64,000 bases of DNA, taken from positions 682,001 through 746,000 of the forward strand of contig CAVOKY010000007.1 in NCBI GenBank assembly GCA_963696645.1, written 5' to 3'. Position 1 is the first letter of the stretch; each line of letters starts with the position of its first letter. A program made the translations under genes and the position numbers. Positions 42,373-51,180 of this stretch are shown piece after piece. Below the pieces are notes generated by a model. That model worked only from the letters and a program-made list of their open reading frames with translations, was not told where the DNA came from and did not search any database. This DNA is from JAMXLO01 sp963696645. Lineage in GTDB: Bacteria > Pseudomonadota > Alphaproteobacteria > Acetobacterales > Acetobacteraceae.

Positions 42373-43095
42373 ATGTCTCGCTACATGGGCCCCACTATGC
42401 GAATCCTGCATCGATTCTGGCCGATCATCCTGCTGCTTGCCGCGCTCATTGCCGCCTGGACCCTGGGTCTGACGCAGCAGATCGGCTGGGCAGAGCTTGC
42501 CCGCAATCAGGCAGCGCTGGCCGCCTGGGTCGCCGCGCATCCGATCGCCGCGCCGCTGATGTACACGCTGATCTACGCCGTGGTGGTACTGCTCTCGCTG
42601 CCGGAATCGGCGGTGCTCACGGTGGCCGGCGGATTGCTGTTCGGCACCCTGTCAGGCGGCGTGTTGGCCGTGCTGGGCTCCACCGTCGGTGCCATCCTGC
42701 TGTTCCTCGCCGTGCGCTACCATTTGGCCGAAGCAATCGCCGCCCGCGGCGGCCGATTCCTCGATCGCATCCGCCCCGGCCTGGAACGCGACGGCTTCAG
42801 CTATCTGCTGGCGATCCGCCTGGTGCCCGCCTTCCCGTTCTGGCTGGTCAATCTCGCCGCCGGACTGAGCGGCATGCGGCTGCTGCCCTATGCCGCCGCC
42901 ACGGTGCTCGGGGTCATGCCAGCCACCTTCATCTATGCCTCGATCGGCGCCGGCCTGAGCGAGGTGCTGGCGGCGGGCGGCAAGCCTGACCTGGCGATCA
43001 TCTTCTCGCCCCACATCCTCGGCCCGCTGGTCGCCCTTGCGGCGCTCTCGCTGCTGCCGATCGCTTGGCGGTACTGGAAACGCTCCGATGCCTGA
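42373..43095 (+). CDS. VTT-domain (TVP38/TMEM64 family) membrane protein
   Basis: The product is 240 aa (232 if the third in-frame ATG, MRILHRF, is used; no ribosome-binding site decides). Helices include WPIILLLAALIAAWTLGL, MYTLIYAVVVLLSLPESAVL and the re-entrant VTT core GGLLFGTLSGGVLAVLGSTV, followed by FSYLLAIRLVPAFPFWLVNL, the family hallmark. Such proteins are linked to lipid scrambling or membrane traffic in eukaryotes and are little known in bacteria. The flavoprotein reductase start lies inside its last codons; this pairing recurs in many bacteria. Confidence 0.88.
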   Translation: MSRYMGPTMRILHRFWPIILLLAALIAAWTLGLTQQIGWAELARNQAALAAWVAAHPIAAPLMYTLIYAVVVLLSLPESAVLTVAGGLLFGTLSGGVLAVLGSTVGAILLFLAVRYHLAEAIAARGGRFLDRIRPGLERDGFSYLLAIRLVPAFPFWLVNLAAGLSGMRLLPYAAATVLGVMPATFIYASIGAGLSEVLAAGGKPDLAIIFSPHILGPLVALAALSLLPIAWRYWKRSDA

Positions 43096-44500
43096 GTTCG
43101 ATCTGGCGGTGATCGGCGCGGGCGCCGCCGGCCTTTCGATCACCGCGGTCGCCGCACAACTCGGCTTGCGCGTCGCACTCATCGAGCGCGACAGGATGGG
43201 CGGCGACTGCCTGAACTACGGCTGCGTGCCAAGCAAGGCGCTACTCGCCGCATCCCACACGGCCCAGGCAGCCCGCGGCGCCGCCCGGTTCGGCCTGCGC
43301 CTGCCCGAACCGGAGATCGACTGGCCCGCTGTGCGCGACCATGTGCAGGGCGTCATCGCCGCGCTCACCCCCACCGATTCCGAGGCCCGGTTTCGCGCCC
43401 TTGGCGCCACCGTGATACGCGGCGAGGCGCGTTTCGTGGCGCCCGACGCGTTGGCGGTGGATGGCGGACGGATCACCGCCCGCCGCATCGTCGTTGCGGC
43501 CGGCAGCACCGCAGCCGTGCCGCCCATCCCCGGCCTGGACCGCGTCCCCTACCTCACCAACACCACGATATTCGACGTCGCGGATCGCCCCGACCACCTG
43601 CTGATCCTGGGCGGTGGCCCGGTCGGCCTGGAGATGGCCGATGCCTTCGCGGGGCTGGGCAGCCGCGTCAGCCTGGTCGAGGCTGCCACCATCGCCGGCA
43701 AGGAAGACCCCGAACTGGCGGCCGGCCTGCGCGATGCACTGTCCGTGCGCGGGGTGGTACTGCTTGAAGGCGCCATGGTGACGGCCATCGAGCCCGGGCC
43801 GACCCTCCGTCTCGCCGATGACCGACGGATAGCCGGCAGCCACCTGCTGGTCGCCGTCGGCCGGCGCCCCAACCTGGACGCGCTCGATCTTCCGGCCGGC
43901 AACGTGCAGACCACCCCATCCGGCGTCGCCACCGATAGCGGCCTGCGCAGCCTGACCAACCGGCATGTCTTCGCCGTGGGCGACATCGCCGACCCACGGG
44001 GCATCGGCCCGCGCGCCTTCACCCATGTCGGCTCCTACCACGCCGGCATCGTCATCCGCCGCGCACTGTTCCGTCTGCCGGCGCACCTGGATTATGCCGC
44101 GCTGCCCCGCGTCACCTACACCCACCCGGAACTTGCTCAGGCCGGCCTGACCGAGGCCGAAGCCCGCGCCGCCGGCCATACTTTGCAGATCCTGCGCTGG
44201 CCCCTGGCCGACAACGATCGCGCCGTGGCCGACCGCGACCCAGCCGGCCTGGTGAAGCTTGTCATCGCCGGCAAACGCGTGCTGGGTGCCGGCATCCTGG
44301 CGCCAAACGCGGGCGAGATGATCGGGCTGTGGACCCTGGCGATCGCGCAACGCGTGAAACTCGACGCCCTGGCATCACTGATCATTCCGTATCCGACGCG
44401 CTCCGAAGCCGGCAAACGCGCCGCCATCAGCTTTTTCGCTCCGCGCCTGTTCGCGCCACGCACGAAGTCGCTGGTTCGGCTGCTGGCACGGTTGCCGTGA
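43088..44500 (+). CDS. FAD-dependent pyridine nucleotide-disulphide oxidoreductase (mercuric-reductase-like)
   Basis: The product is 470 aa. It has FAD motif VIGAGAAGLS, redox disulphide GGDCLNYGCVPSKALL, NAD(P) motif ILGGGPVGLEMA, second FAD motif HVFAVGDIADPRG and the dimerisation domain. The C-terminal IIPYPTRSEAGKRAA replaces the His-Glu pair of lipoamide dehydrogenase, and there is no N-terminal metal-binding domain or C-terminal Cys pair. It is therefore neither Lpd nor MerA proper. It overlaps the VTT-domain gene by 8 bp and may supply it with reducing power, but the substrate is unknown. Confidence 0.88.
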   Translation: MPEFDLAVIGAGAAGLSITAVAAQLGLRVALIERDRMGGDCLNYGCVPSKALLAASHTAQAARGAARFGLRLPEPEIDWPAVRDHVQGVIAALTPTDSEARFRALGATVIRGEARFVAPDALAVDGGRITARRIVVAAGSTAAVPPIPGLDRVPYLTNTTIFDVADRPDHLLILGGGPVGLEMADAFAGLGSRVSLVEAATIAGKEDPELAAGLRDALSVRGVVLLEGAMVTAIEPGPTLRLADDRRIAGSHLLVAVGRRPNLDALDLPAGNVQTTPSGVATDSGLRSLTNRHVFAVGDIADPRGIGPRAFTHVGSYHAGIVIRRALFRLPAHLDYAALPRVTYTHPELAQAGLTEAEARAAGHTLQILRWPLADNDRAVADRDPAGLVKLVIAGKRVLGAGILAPNAGEMIGLWTLAIAQRVKLDALASLIIPYPTRSEAGKRAAISFFAPRLFAPRTKSLVRLLARLP

Positions 44501-44527
44501 GCGGCCGCTTCACCCACTTTGCAGCCC

Positions 44528-45976
44528 ATGACGGAAGCATCCGCCAAGGTGCCGCGCGTCAGACCGCGGCAGAGCCTGTCAGGTCGCCTGTGGCTCCTGA
44601 CCACGCTTGCCGTGCTGCTGAGCGAGATCGTGGTGTTCCTGCCCTACATCGCCCACGAACGCTCCAACTGGCTGTCCGGTCGCGTCGAGGATGCGTCGAT
44701 CGCGACACTCGCGGCAGCCGGTGGTCCACTGGATGCGGCGCAGGGCGCCGAATTGCTGCATTTGTCGGGCGCCGTGGCAATCAGACTGGTCGGGGCAAAC
44801 GGCACGGTGACCACCGTCGGCGACACGGCGGCCGAGCCGCAGGCGTCAATCGATCTGCGGCGGGAGGATCTGTTCACCAGGATCCACCGTGCGCTGGGTG
44901 CCATCACCTTCCCGCAGGATCGGCTGCTCAGCGTGACGGCGAACAGCCCGTACCGCCGGGTAACCGAGGTCCAGGTGCTGCTGCACGAAGCCGGACTGAG
45001 CCGAGCATTGCGGCAGTTCGCCGGCGACTTTGCCGTGCTGTCGCTGCTGATCGCTGGAGTGACCGGCGGGCTGGTCTATCTCGCGGTACTCGTCCTGCTG
45101 GTCCGCCCGATGCGCCGGATCACGCGCAGCATCGTCGCCTTCCGCGCCAACCCCGAGCACACCATGCCGCTCGATCCGGACAACGTCACGGTGCTGCCGA
45201 ATGACGAGATGGCCGTGGCGGGGCGCGAACTGGCGGCCATGCAGCACGAATTGCGCGCCGCACTCTGGCGCAACGCCCGGCTGGCCGCGCTTGGCACGGT
45301 GGTCGCCAAGGTCAGCCACGACCTGCGCGGCATCCTGACCCCCGCGCTGCTGACAGCGGAACGGCTGCAGCTCAACACGGATGTCAAGGTGCAGCGCGCG
45401 GGCGAGACGCTGATGCAAGCCGTTGATCGGGCGACCGACCTGGTCCGCACCACGCTGGACTACGCGCGCGAGGGTCCACCGCCGCTCGAACTCATCCCGG
45501 TCGAGTTGACACGCCTGGCCGACGATGCAGCCGAAACGGCGCGGCCGCGTGGCAGTGCCTTCTCCCTGGACAATGCGGTCGACCCGGCGGTCCTGGTACG
45601 GGCGGACCGCATCCAGTTGTTCCGCGTATTGGTCAACCTGCTGAAAAATGCCGCCGAAGCCGGCGCTCGCGGCGCACGGATCACCGCGCGCCATGCCAGC
45701 CCGATCGTGGTGATCGAGATCGCCGACGATGGCCCGGGCCTGCCCGAACCGGTGCGTGCGGAACTGTTCCGGCCGTTCGCCAGCAGCGGGCGGCGCGGCG
45801 GCACCGGTCTCGGCCTGGCGATCGCCCGCGATCTGATGGTAGCGCACGGCGGCACCATCGAACTGGTGGCGACCGGGCAGGACGGCACGATTTTTCGTCT
45901 GACGCTGCGGATGGCCGAACCGGCAGCATCCGCCCCCGCCCCACAGCCCGGCGTGCGGATTGCTCCCGTGGCGTAG
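44528..45976 (+). CDS. Membrane sensor histidine kinase
   Basis: The product is 482 aa. TM1 is about 20-41 (RLWLLTTLAVLLSEIVVFL) and TM2 about 168-193 (AVLSLLIAGVTGGLVYLAVL), with a ~125-residue periplasmic sensor between. A HAMP-like segment follows (RPMRRITRSIVAFRANPE). The phospho-acceptor is His264 in KVSHDLRGILTPALL, the N box is LLKNAAEAG, and the G boxes are IADDGPGLPEP and GGTGLGLAIARDL. There is no response regulator beside it; the orphan OmpR-type regulator at 2 kb is one candidate. Confidence 0.9.
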   Translation: MTEASAKVPRVRPRQSLSGRLWLLTTLAVLLSEIVVFLPYIAHERSNWLSGRVEDASIATLAAAGGPLDAAQGAELLHLSGAVAIRLVGANGTVTTVGDTAAEPQASIDLRREDLFTRIHRALGAITFPQDRLLSVTANSPYRRVTEVQVLLHEAGLSRALRQFAGDFAVLSLLIAGVTGGLVYLAVLVLLVRPMRRITRSIVAFRANPEHTMPLDPDNVTVLPNDEMAVAGRELAAMQHELRAALWRNARLAALGTVVAKVSHDLRGILTPALLTAERLQLNTDVKVQRAGETLMQAVDRATDLVRTTLDYAREGPPPLELIPVELTRLADDAAETARPRGSAFSLDNAVDPAVLVRADRIQLFRVLVNLLKNAAEAGARGARITARHASPIVVIEIADDGPGLPEPVRAELFRPFASSGRRGGTGLGLAIARDLMVAHGGTIELVATGQDGTIFRLTLRMAEPAASAPAPQPGVRIAPVA

Positions 45977-46021
45977 CCGGACGTATAGGACGCCGATGCA
46001 ACGGTATAGAGGGAGGTGAAC

Positions 46022-46210
46022 GTGGCAATCGGCGAATGGTTCGTGCTCGCGGTGGCCTGCGCGGTTGCCGTCGTTGGCCTGATGGTCGCCGCGGCGGGCA
46101 CTGGCGGGTCCACCTACTGCATCGGCATGAGTTTGTTCGTGGTCGCCGTCGCCTACGCATTCATCCTCGTCAAGCGGTATTTCGATCGCACCGACGCGGC
46201 GCGCCACTGA
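46022..46210 (+). CDS. Small membrane protein of unknown function
   Basis: The product is 62 aa from GTG, 5 nt after GGGAGG. Two helices, WFVLAVACAVAVVGLMVAAA and GMSLFVVAVAYAFILVKRYF, are joined by a Gly/Ser/Thr loop. The C-terminus is charged. A GTG two codons upstream is also possible but overlaps the ribosome-binding site. The tam gene begins one base after its stop, so it may be co-transcribed. Confidence 0.65.
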   Translation: MAIGEWFVLAVACAVAVVGLMVAAAGTGGSTYCIGMSLFVVAVAYAFILVKRYFDRTDAARH

Positions 46211-46211
46211 C

Positions 46212-46994
46212 ATGGCACGCACCGCCGCAGTGTGGGATCCCGCGCAGTATCTTCGCTTCGCCGGTGAGCGGCTGCGTCCGGCGCTCGATCTGCTGGCACA
46301 GGTGCCGCTCGATGCGCCGGCGCACGTCGTCGATCTGGGGTGCGGCGCCGGCAACGTCACCGCGATCCTCAAACAACGCTATCCGGACGCTGACATCGTC
46401 GGCGTGGACGGCTCCGCATCGATGCTCGAGAAGGCACGCGATACGGTCCCCAACTGCCGGTTCGAGCAGGGCGACTTCTTCCAGTGGCAGCCGCGCGAGG
46501 CGCCGGATCTGATCTACTCGAATGCCGCGCTGCATTGGGTGGACCGCCATCCCGTGCTGTTCCCGCGCCTGCTGTCATTGCTGGCGCCCGGCGGCGTGCT
46601 GGCCGTGCAGATGCCGATGATGCACGACACGCCGCTGCGCAAACTGCCGCTGGAGATTGCCGCGTCCGGCCCGTGGGCTGAACATCTGCGCGGCATCGTG
46701 TCCGCACCGGATGTTCTGACGCCGGAGCAATACTGGGATCTGCTGCGGCCCGTCGTCGCGGTGCTCGACATGTGGCAGACCACCTACATGCACGTGCTGT
46801 CCGGCGAGCACGCGGTGTTGGAATGGGCATCCGGCAGCAGCCTGCGCCCGTTCCTTGACAAGCTGCCCGATGACCTGAAGCGGACGTTCGGGCAGGCATA
46901 CTCCGAAGCCACGCGTCCGCATTATCCGCGGCGCCCCGACGGCACCACGCTGCTGCCGTTCCAGCGGTTGTTCATGGTGGCACGGAAGGAATGA
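46212..46994 (+). CDS. tam: Trans-aconitate 2-methyltransferase
   Basis: The product is 260 aa, full length. The opening WDPAQYLRFAGERLRPALDL is characteristic of Tam, followed by SAM motif VVDLGCGAGNVTAILKQRYP, GVDGSASMLEKA and LIYSNAALHWVDRHPVLFPR. The C-terminal LLPFQRLFMVARK fits too. It methylates trans-aconitate, a spontaneous by-product that inhibits the citric-acid cycle. The sulfatase gene follows after 3 bp. Confidence 0.93.
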   Translation: MARTAAVWDPAQYLRFAGERLRPALDLLAQVPLDAPAHVVDLGCGAGNVTAILKQRYPDADIVGVDGSASMLEKARDTVPNCRFEQGDFFQWQPREAPDLIYSNAALHWVDRHPVLFPRLLSLLAPGGVLAVQMPMMHDTPLRKLPLEIAASGPWAEHLRGIVSAPDVLTPEQYWDLLRPVVAVLDMWQTTYMHVLSGEHAVLEWASGSSLRPFLDKLPDDLKRTFGQAYSEATRPHYPRRPDGTTLLPFQRLFMVARKE

Positions 46995-46997
46995 GAC

Positions 46998-48323
46998 ATG
47001 CCGGCTGAAACCGCCACGCGGCGCGCCCCGAACATCGTGTTCATCATGGCCGACGACCTCGGCTACGCGGATATCGGCTGTTACGGCCGCCGCGAGCTGT
47101 CCACGCCGAACATCGATCGCATCGCCGCGCGCGGCGTGCGTCTGCGCCACGCCTACGCCAACTCGGCGGTCTGTTCGGCGACGCGTCTCGCCTTGGTCAC
47201 CGGGCGATACCAGTATCGCCTGCCGCTCGGCCTCGAGGAGCCGCTGGCAGGCAACCGCGATATCGGCTTGCCACCGGAACACCCAACGCTGCCGTCACTG
47301 CTGAAACAGGCCGGCTACCGTACCAGCCTGATCGGCAAATGGCATCTCGGCTATCCGCCGAAATTCGGCCCGCTGCGCAGCGGCTACGATCGATTTTTCG
47401 GCATCCGCAGCGGCACGGCGGACTACTACACGCACGAAAACACCCGCAAGGAGCACGACCTTTGGGACGGTGACGAGCCCGCCCGGCGCAGCGGCTACCT
47501 GACCGACGTACTCGGCGATCATGCTGTCGATACCGTCAACGAGTACGCCGCCGGCGGCCAGCCGTTCCTGCTCAGCCTGCATTTCAACGCGCCGCACTGG
47601 CCCTGGGTGGCGCCGGGCGACACCGCCGAATCCGAACGCCTGCGTGGCAGCACTCTGCGCCATTTCGACGGCGGCACCCAGCGCACCTATCACCGCATGA
47701 TCGAGGCGATGGATCTACAGATCGGCCGCGTGCTCCAGGCCTTGGACGCCAATGGCCTGTCCGACAACACCATCGTCATATTCACCAGCGACAACGGCGG
47801 CGAGCGCTTCTCCGATACCTGGCCGTTCACCGGCATCAAGACCGACCTGCTGGAAGGCGGCATTCGCATCCCTGCGTTGATCTGTTGGCCGGCGCACGTC
47901 CCCGCGGGCCAGATCAGCGACCAGGTGACGATCACGATGGACTGGTTCGCCACGCTGCTGGCCGCGGCGGGCACCGCGCCGCATCGCGACTATCCCACCG
48001 ACGGCATGGACCTGCTGCCGATCCTGATGCGCCACGCCGATCCGGTGCGCCGTACACTGTTCTGGCGCTACCGGACGAAGGCGCAGCGCGCCATGCGCGA
48101 TGGTGACTTCAAGTACCTCAAGATCGAAGGAAACACGTTCCTGTTCGATGTGGTCAGCGATCCACGGGAACGCGGCAACCTGATGGCACGGCGCAACGAT
48201 TTGTTCGACCGCATGGTGGCGGATTGGGAAGCATGGAACGCGACGATGCTGCCGGAGAACGCGGACAGCTTTGGTGAGACCTATACCGCCGCGCAACTGG
48301 CCGATCACTTCGGCGCTCGATAG
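46998..48323 (+). CDS. Sulfatase (arylsulfatase family)
   Basis: The product is 441 aa. The metal-binding start is PNIVFIMADDLGYADIGCYG. The signature is VCSATRLALVTGRYQ: Cys59 is the expected formylglycine precursor, in the C-x-A-x-R variant instead of C-x-P-S-R. IGKWHLGYPPKFGPLRSGYD and FTSDNGGERFSD supply further conserved Lys, His and metal ligands. There is no signal peptide, so it is probably cytoplasmic. The substrate could be an aryl or choline-type sulfate ester. No formylglycine-generating enzyme is encoded here. Confidence 0.9.
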   Translation: MPAETATRRAPNIVFIMADDLGYADIGCYGRRELSTPNIDRIAARGVRLRHAYANSAVCSATRLALVTGRYQYRLPLGLEEPLAGNRDIGLPPEHPTLPSLLKQAGYRTSLIGKWHLGYPPKFGPLRSGYDRFFGIRSGTADYYTHENTRKEHDLWDGDEPARRSGYLTDVLGDHAVDTVNEYAAGGQPFLLSLHFNAPHWPWVAPGDTAESERLRGSTLRHFDGGTQRTYHRMIEAMDLQIGRVLQALDANGLSDNTIVIFTSDNGGERFSDTWPFTGIKTDLLEGGIRIPALICWPAHVPAGQISDQVTITMDWFATLLAAAGTAPHRDYPTDGMDLLPILMRHADPVRRTLFWRYRTKAQRAMRDGDFKYLKIEGNTFLFDVVSDPRERGNLMARRNDLFDRMVADWEAWNATMLPENADSFGETYTAAQLADHFGAR

Positions 48324-48367
48324 GTGTCCGTCGTGCGTCAGGCCTGGGGCGGTGAGCAATTACGGAT

Positions 48368-49142
48368 TCACAGCGCCGGCAGGGGCACCTTCATCTCGGT
48401 TGAACCAGGCAAACTGTCGTCATCGCAACGCGTCACCATATCCCCGGTCATCGACATCGTTCGCATGAGATCGACCACCCGATAACCGGGTACCGGCCGG
48501 CTGAACAAATAGCCTTGGACTTCGGTGCAGCCGGCGCGCTCAAGCGTCTCGAGCTGTTGCGGTGTCTCTACACCTTCGGCTGTGATGGCCATGCCAAGGT
48601 CGTTGCCAAGAGTGGCCACCGCACGCACGATTGCCATGCAATCCGTCTGCTTGCCCAGCTCACGGACAAACGACTGGTCGATCTTGACCCGATCAAACGG
48701 AAAAAGCCTGAGATAGCTCAACGACGAATACCCGGTACCGAAATCGTCCATCGCGATGCGGATGCCCAATTCCTGCAATCGATGCAGTGTGGTGACGGTG
48801 CTGTCGGTCTCGTGCAGCATCACGGTCTCGGTGATCTCGAGTTCGAGCCGGCTTGGATGCAGACCGCTTTCGTGCAGCGAAGCCACGATGGTGGCGACCA
48901 GATCATGGTTCCTGAACTGTACCGCCGACAGATTGACCGCGACCTTCAGGTCGCCCTGCCAGCCGGCAGCGGTGGCGCAGGCCTGCCGCAGCACCCACCC
49001 GCCGATCTGCACGATCATGCCGGTCTCTTCGCAAAGTGGAATGAATCGGTCGGGCGAAATGAGACCTTTTGTCGGATGTCGCCATCGCAACAGCGCCTCG
49101 AAGCCGGCAACCCGCTTGGACCGCAAATCAACCAGTGGCTGG
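48368..49142 (-). pseudogene. EAL-domain half of a GGDEF-EAL protein split by an IS
   Basis: The sequence from YQPLVDLRSKRVAGF onward is a complete EAL domain: EALLRWRHP, NLSAVQFRNHDLV, ELEITETVML, DDFGTGYSSLSYLRLFPFD and AEGVETPQQ all keep the residues for metal binding and c-di-GMP cleavage. It lacks its own start. The frame runs on into the IS as far as a TTG at 49234, adding 31 IS-encoded residues, so some protein might still be made. Deleting the IS and one TA joins it in frame to the sensor-PAS-GGDEF half (..QFELF + YQPLV..). Confidence 0.93.
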
Positions 49143-49144
49143 TA

Positions 49145-51178
49145 GCCCGACTTTCGCAACTGGACCACGATTTCGGGAATTTTGTGCCTGCGTGGCACCG
49201 GTAAGCCTCTGAAAATACTGGCATCTGCGTACAAGGATCAGCGAAAACCGCATGCGGTGCCGACCAAGTCCCTTGCGAAACGGCCTCGGGCTTTGAAAGC
49301 CTGCGGCCATGTTTCTGCGCCACAAGGTTCGCCGCAAGGACGGCAAGCAGCACCGCTACTGGAGCATCGTGGAGAACCGCCGAGTATCGGGCGGCCGAAC
49401 GATGCAGCGCCATGTGCTGTATCTCGGCGAGATCAATGATGCGCAAAGAGCGGCCTGGTGCCAGACGATCGAGGCATTTGACGAGGACGGCCAGCAGGCC
49501 AGACAGATCGCGTTGTTCCCCGAGGATCGGCAAGCACCGGCGCTGAACTGCGATGTAGTGCATGTCCGACTGAGCGGTCTACGGCTGCGTCGGCCGCGGC
49601 AATGGGGCGCCTGCTGGCTGGCCTGCCATGTGTGGGACCAGCTGCGGCTGGATGACTTCTGGTCGCCACGGCTACCCATGTCGCGGGAAGGAACACGCTG
49701 GCTGGACGTGCTGAAGACGTTGGCCGTCTATCGCCTGATTGATCCCGGCAGCGAATGGCGGCTGCACCGGCAATGGTACGAGCGAAGTGCGATGGGGGAT
49801 CTGCTGGGTGCCGACTTCGCGCTGGCACACAAGGACAATCTGTATCGCTGCCTCGACAAGTTGCTGGTGCACAAGACGGATCTGTTCAGCTTCCTGCAAC
49901 ACCGCTGGAAGACGTTGTTTGGGGCGGACTTCGAGGTGCTGCTCTACGATCTGACCAGCACCTATTTCGAATGCGATCCGCCGGCGGCGGGCAAGCGGCG
50001 CTTTGGTTACAGCCGGGACAAGCGGTCGGATTGTGTCCAGGTGGTGATCGCGTTGATCGTGACGCCGGACGGCCTGCCGCTGGCCTACGAGGTGATGGCG
50101 GGCAACACCTCGGACAAGACGACGCTGCGCGACTTTCTCAAGCGGATTGAGACCCAATATGGCAGCGCCAAGCGCACCTGGGTGATGGACCGCGGCATCC
50201 CAACGGAGGCGGTGCTGGCCGAGATGCGGGCATCGGAAACGCCCATCCAATATCTCGTGGGCACGCCGCGCGGACGTCTCGGCCAGCTGGAGCAGGACTT
50301 CCTGAGCAAACCCTGGACCGATGTTCGCGACACTGTTCAGGTGAAACTCGTTGAGCAGGACAACGGACTTTATGTCCTGGCACGCAGCGGTGCACGCCGG
50401 GACAAGGAACAGGCGATGCGGCGGCGGCGGCTCAAGAAGCTGATCAAGCGCCTGCACGAGCTGCGACAGCAGAAGCTGACCCGGGATCAGTTGCTCATCA
50501 AGCTGGGGGCGGCCAGGAAGGAGGCTGGGCCGGCAGCCTGGCGGATCATCGACATCCAGCTGCCCGACAAGGATCAGGCCGTCACGCCCGATACGTTCAG
50601 CTTCAGACTGAACTGGCCGAAGCTGCGCGAGGCGCGCCGTCGGGAAGGCAGTTACCTGTTGCGGTCGAATGTGACGGGCGGCGATCCGGCGCAGCTCTGG
50701 GCGTTCTACCTGCAACTGGTCGAAGTGGAGCAGGCGTTCAAGGAACTTAAGGGAGACTTGGCGATCCGCCCGATCTACCACCAGACCGACGAGCGCATCG
50801 AGGCGCACATCTTTGTCGCCTTCCTGGCCTACTGCCTGCAGGTCACGCTGAAGCAGCGGCTGCGATCACTGGCACCGGGACTGACACCGCGGTCGGTGCT
50901 GGACAAGATGGCAGCGATCCAGATGGTCGATGTGCAACTGCCGACCACGGATGGCCGCACCGTCATACTGTCTCGCTACACCGAACCGGAGGTGGATCAG
51001 GCCATTCTGCTCCAACGGCTGAAGATCAGCCTGCCCGCCCAGTCGCCGCCGAGGGTCATCGCGGCTGACGTTCCACGATCAGTATGACCGCCCGCACTGT
51101 GGTGCCGACCTTGGCCGCTCCTACTACGGAAAATCAGCGCTCTGGACAATTCTCGCCGTCGAGTAGCGAAAGTCGGGC
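49145..51178 (+). mobile_element. IS1634/IS4-type insertion sequence interrupting a GGDEF-EAL gene
   Basis: The element is 2034 bp. Terminal inverted repeats are GCCCGACTTTCGCAACT (49145-49161) and the complement of GCCCGACTTTCGCTACT (51162-51178), 16 of 17 matching. It is flanked by TA on both sides (49143-49144 and 51179-51180). Removing the IS plus one TA restores an uninterrupted reading frame across the GGDEF-EAL junction, which fixes the ends to the base. A 2-bp TA duplication is unusual for this transposase type. Confidence 0.92.
49309..51087 (+). CDS. IS1634 family (IS4-superfamily) transposase
   Basis: The product is 592 aa. It starts MFLRHKVRRKDGKQHRYWSI, a typical N-terminus for these large transposases. 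The DDE residues lie in LLYDLTSTYFECDPP (first Asp), WVMDRGIPTEAVL (second Asp) and QLVEVEQAFKELKGDLAIRP (Glu, with Y-x-x-x-R-x-x-x-K-like context), then ERIEAHIFVAFLAYCL. The gene is complete, so the element is probably still mobile. Family naming is by recognition and could be a related IS4-superfamily group. Confidence 0.85.
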   Translation: MFLRHKVRRKDGKQHRYWSIVENRRVSGGRTMQRHVLYLGEINDAQRAAWCQTIEAFDEDGQQARQIALFPEDRQAPALNCDVVHVRLSGLRLRRPRQWGACWLACHVWDQLRLDDFWSPRLPMSREGTRWLDVLKTLAVYRLIDPGSEWRLHRQWYERSAMGDLLGADFALAHKDNLYRCLDKLLVHKTDLFSFLQHRWKTLFGADFEVLLYDLTSTYFECDPPAAGKRRFGYSRDKRSDCVQVVIALIVTPDGLPLAYEVMAGNTSDKTTLRDFLKRIETQYGSAKRTWVMDRGIPTEAVLAEMRASETPIQYLVGTPRGRLGQLEQDFLSKPWTDVRDTVQVKLVEQDNGLYVLARSGARRDKEQAMRRRRLKKLIKRLHELRQQKLTRDQLLIKLGAARKEAGPAAWRIIDIQLPDKDQAVTPDTFSFRLNWPKLREARRREGSYLLRSNVTGGDPAQLWAFYLQLVEVEQAFKELKGDLAIRPIYHQTDERIEAHIFVAFLAYCLQVTLKQRLRSLAPGLTPRSVLDKMAAIQMVDVQLPTTDGRTVILSRYTEPEVDQAILLQRLKISLPAQSPPRVIAADVPRSV

Positions 51179-51180
51179 TA

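Noticed and set aside
44846..46372. 508-codon minus-strand open frame across the histidine kinase
   Set aside because: It is a shadow of the kinase; composition is Arg/Gln/His-rich and no motif is recognisable.
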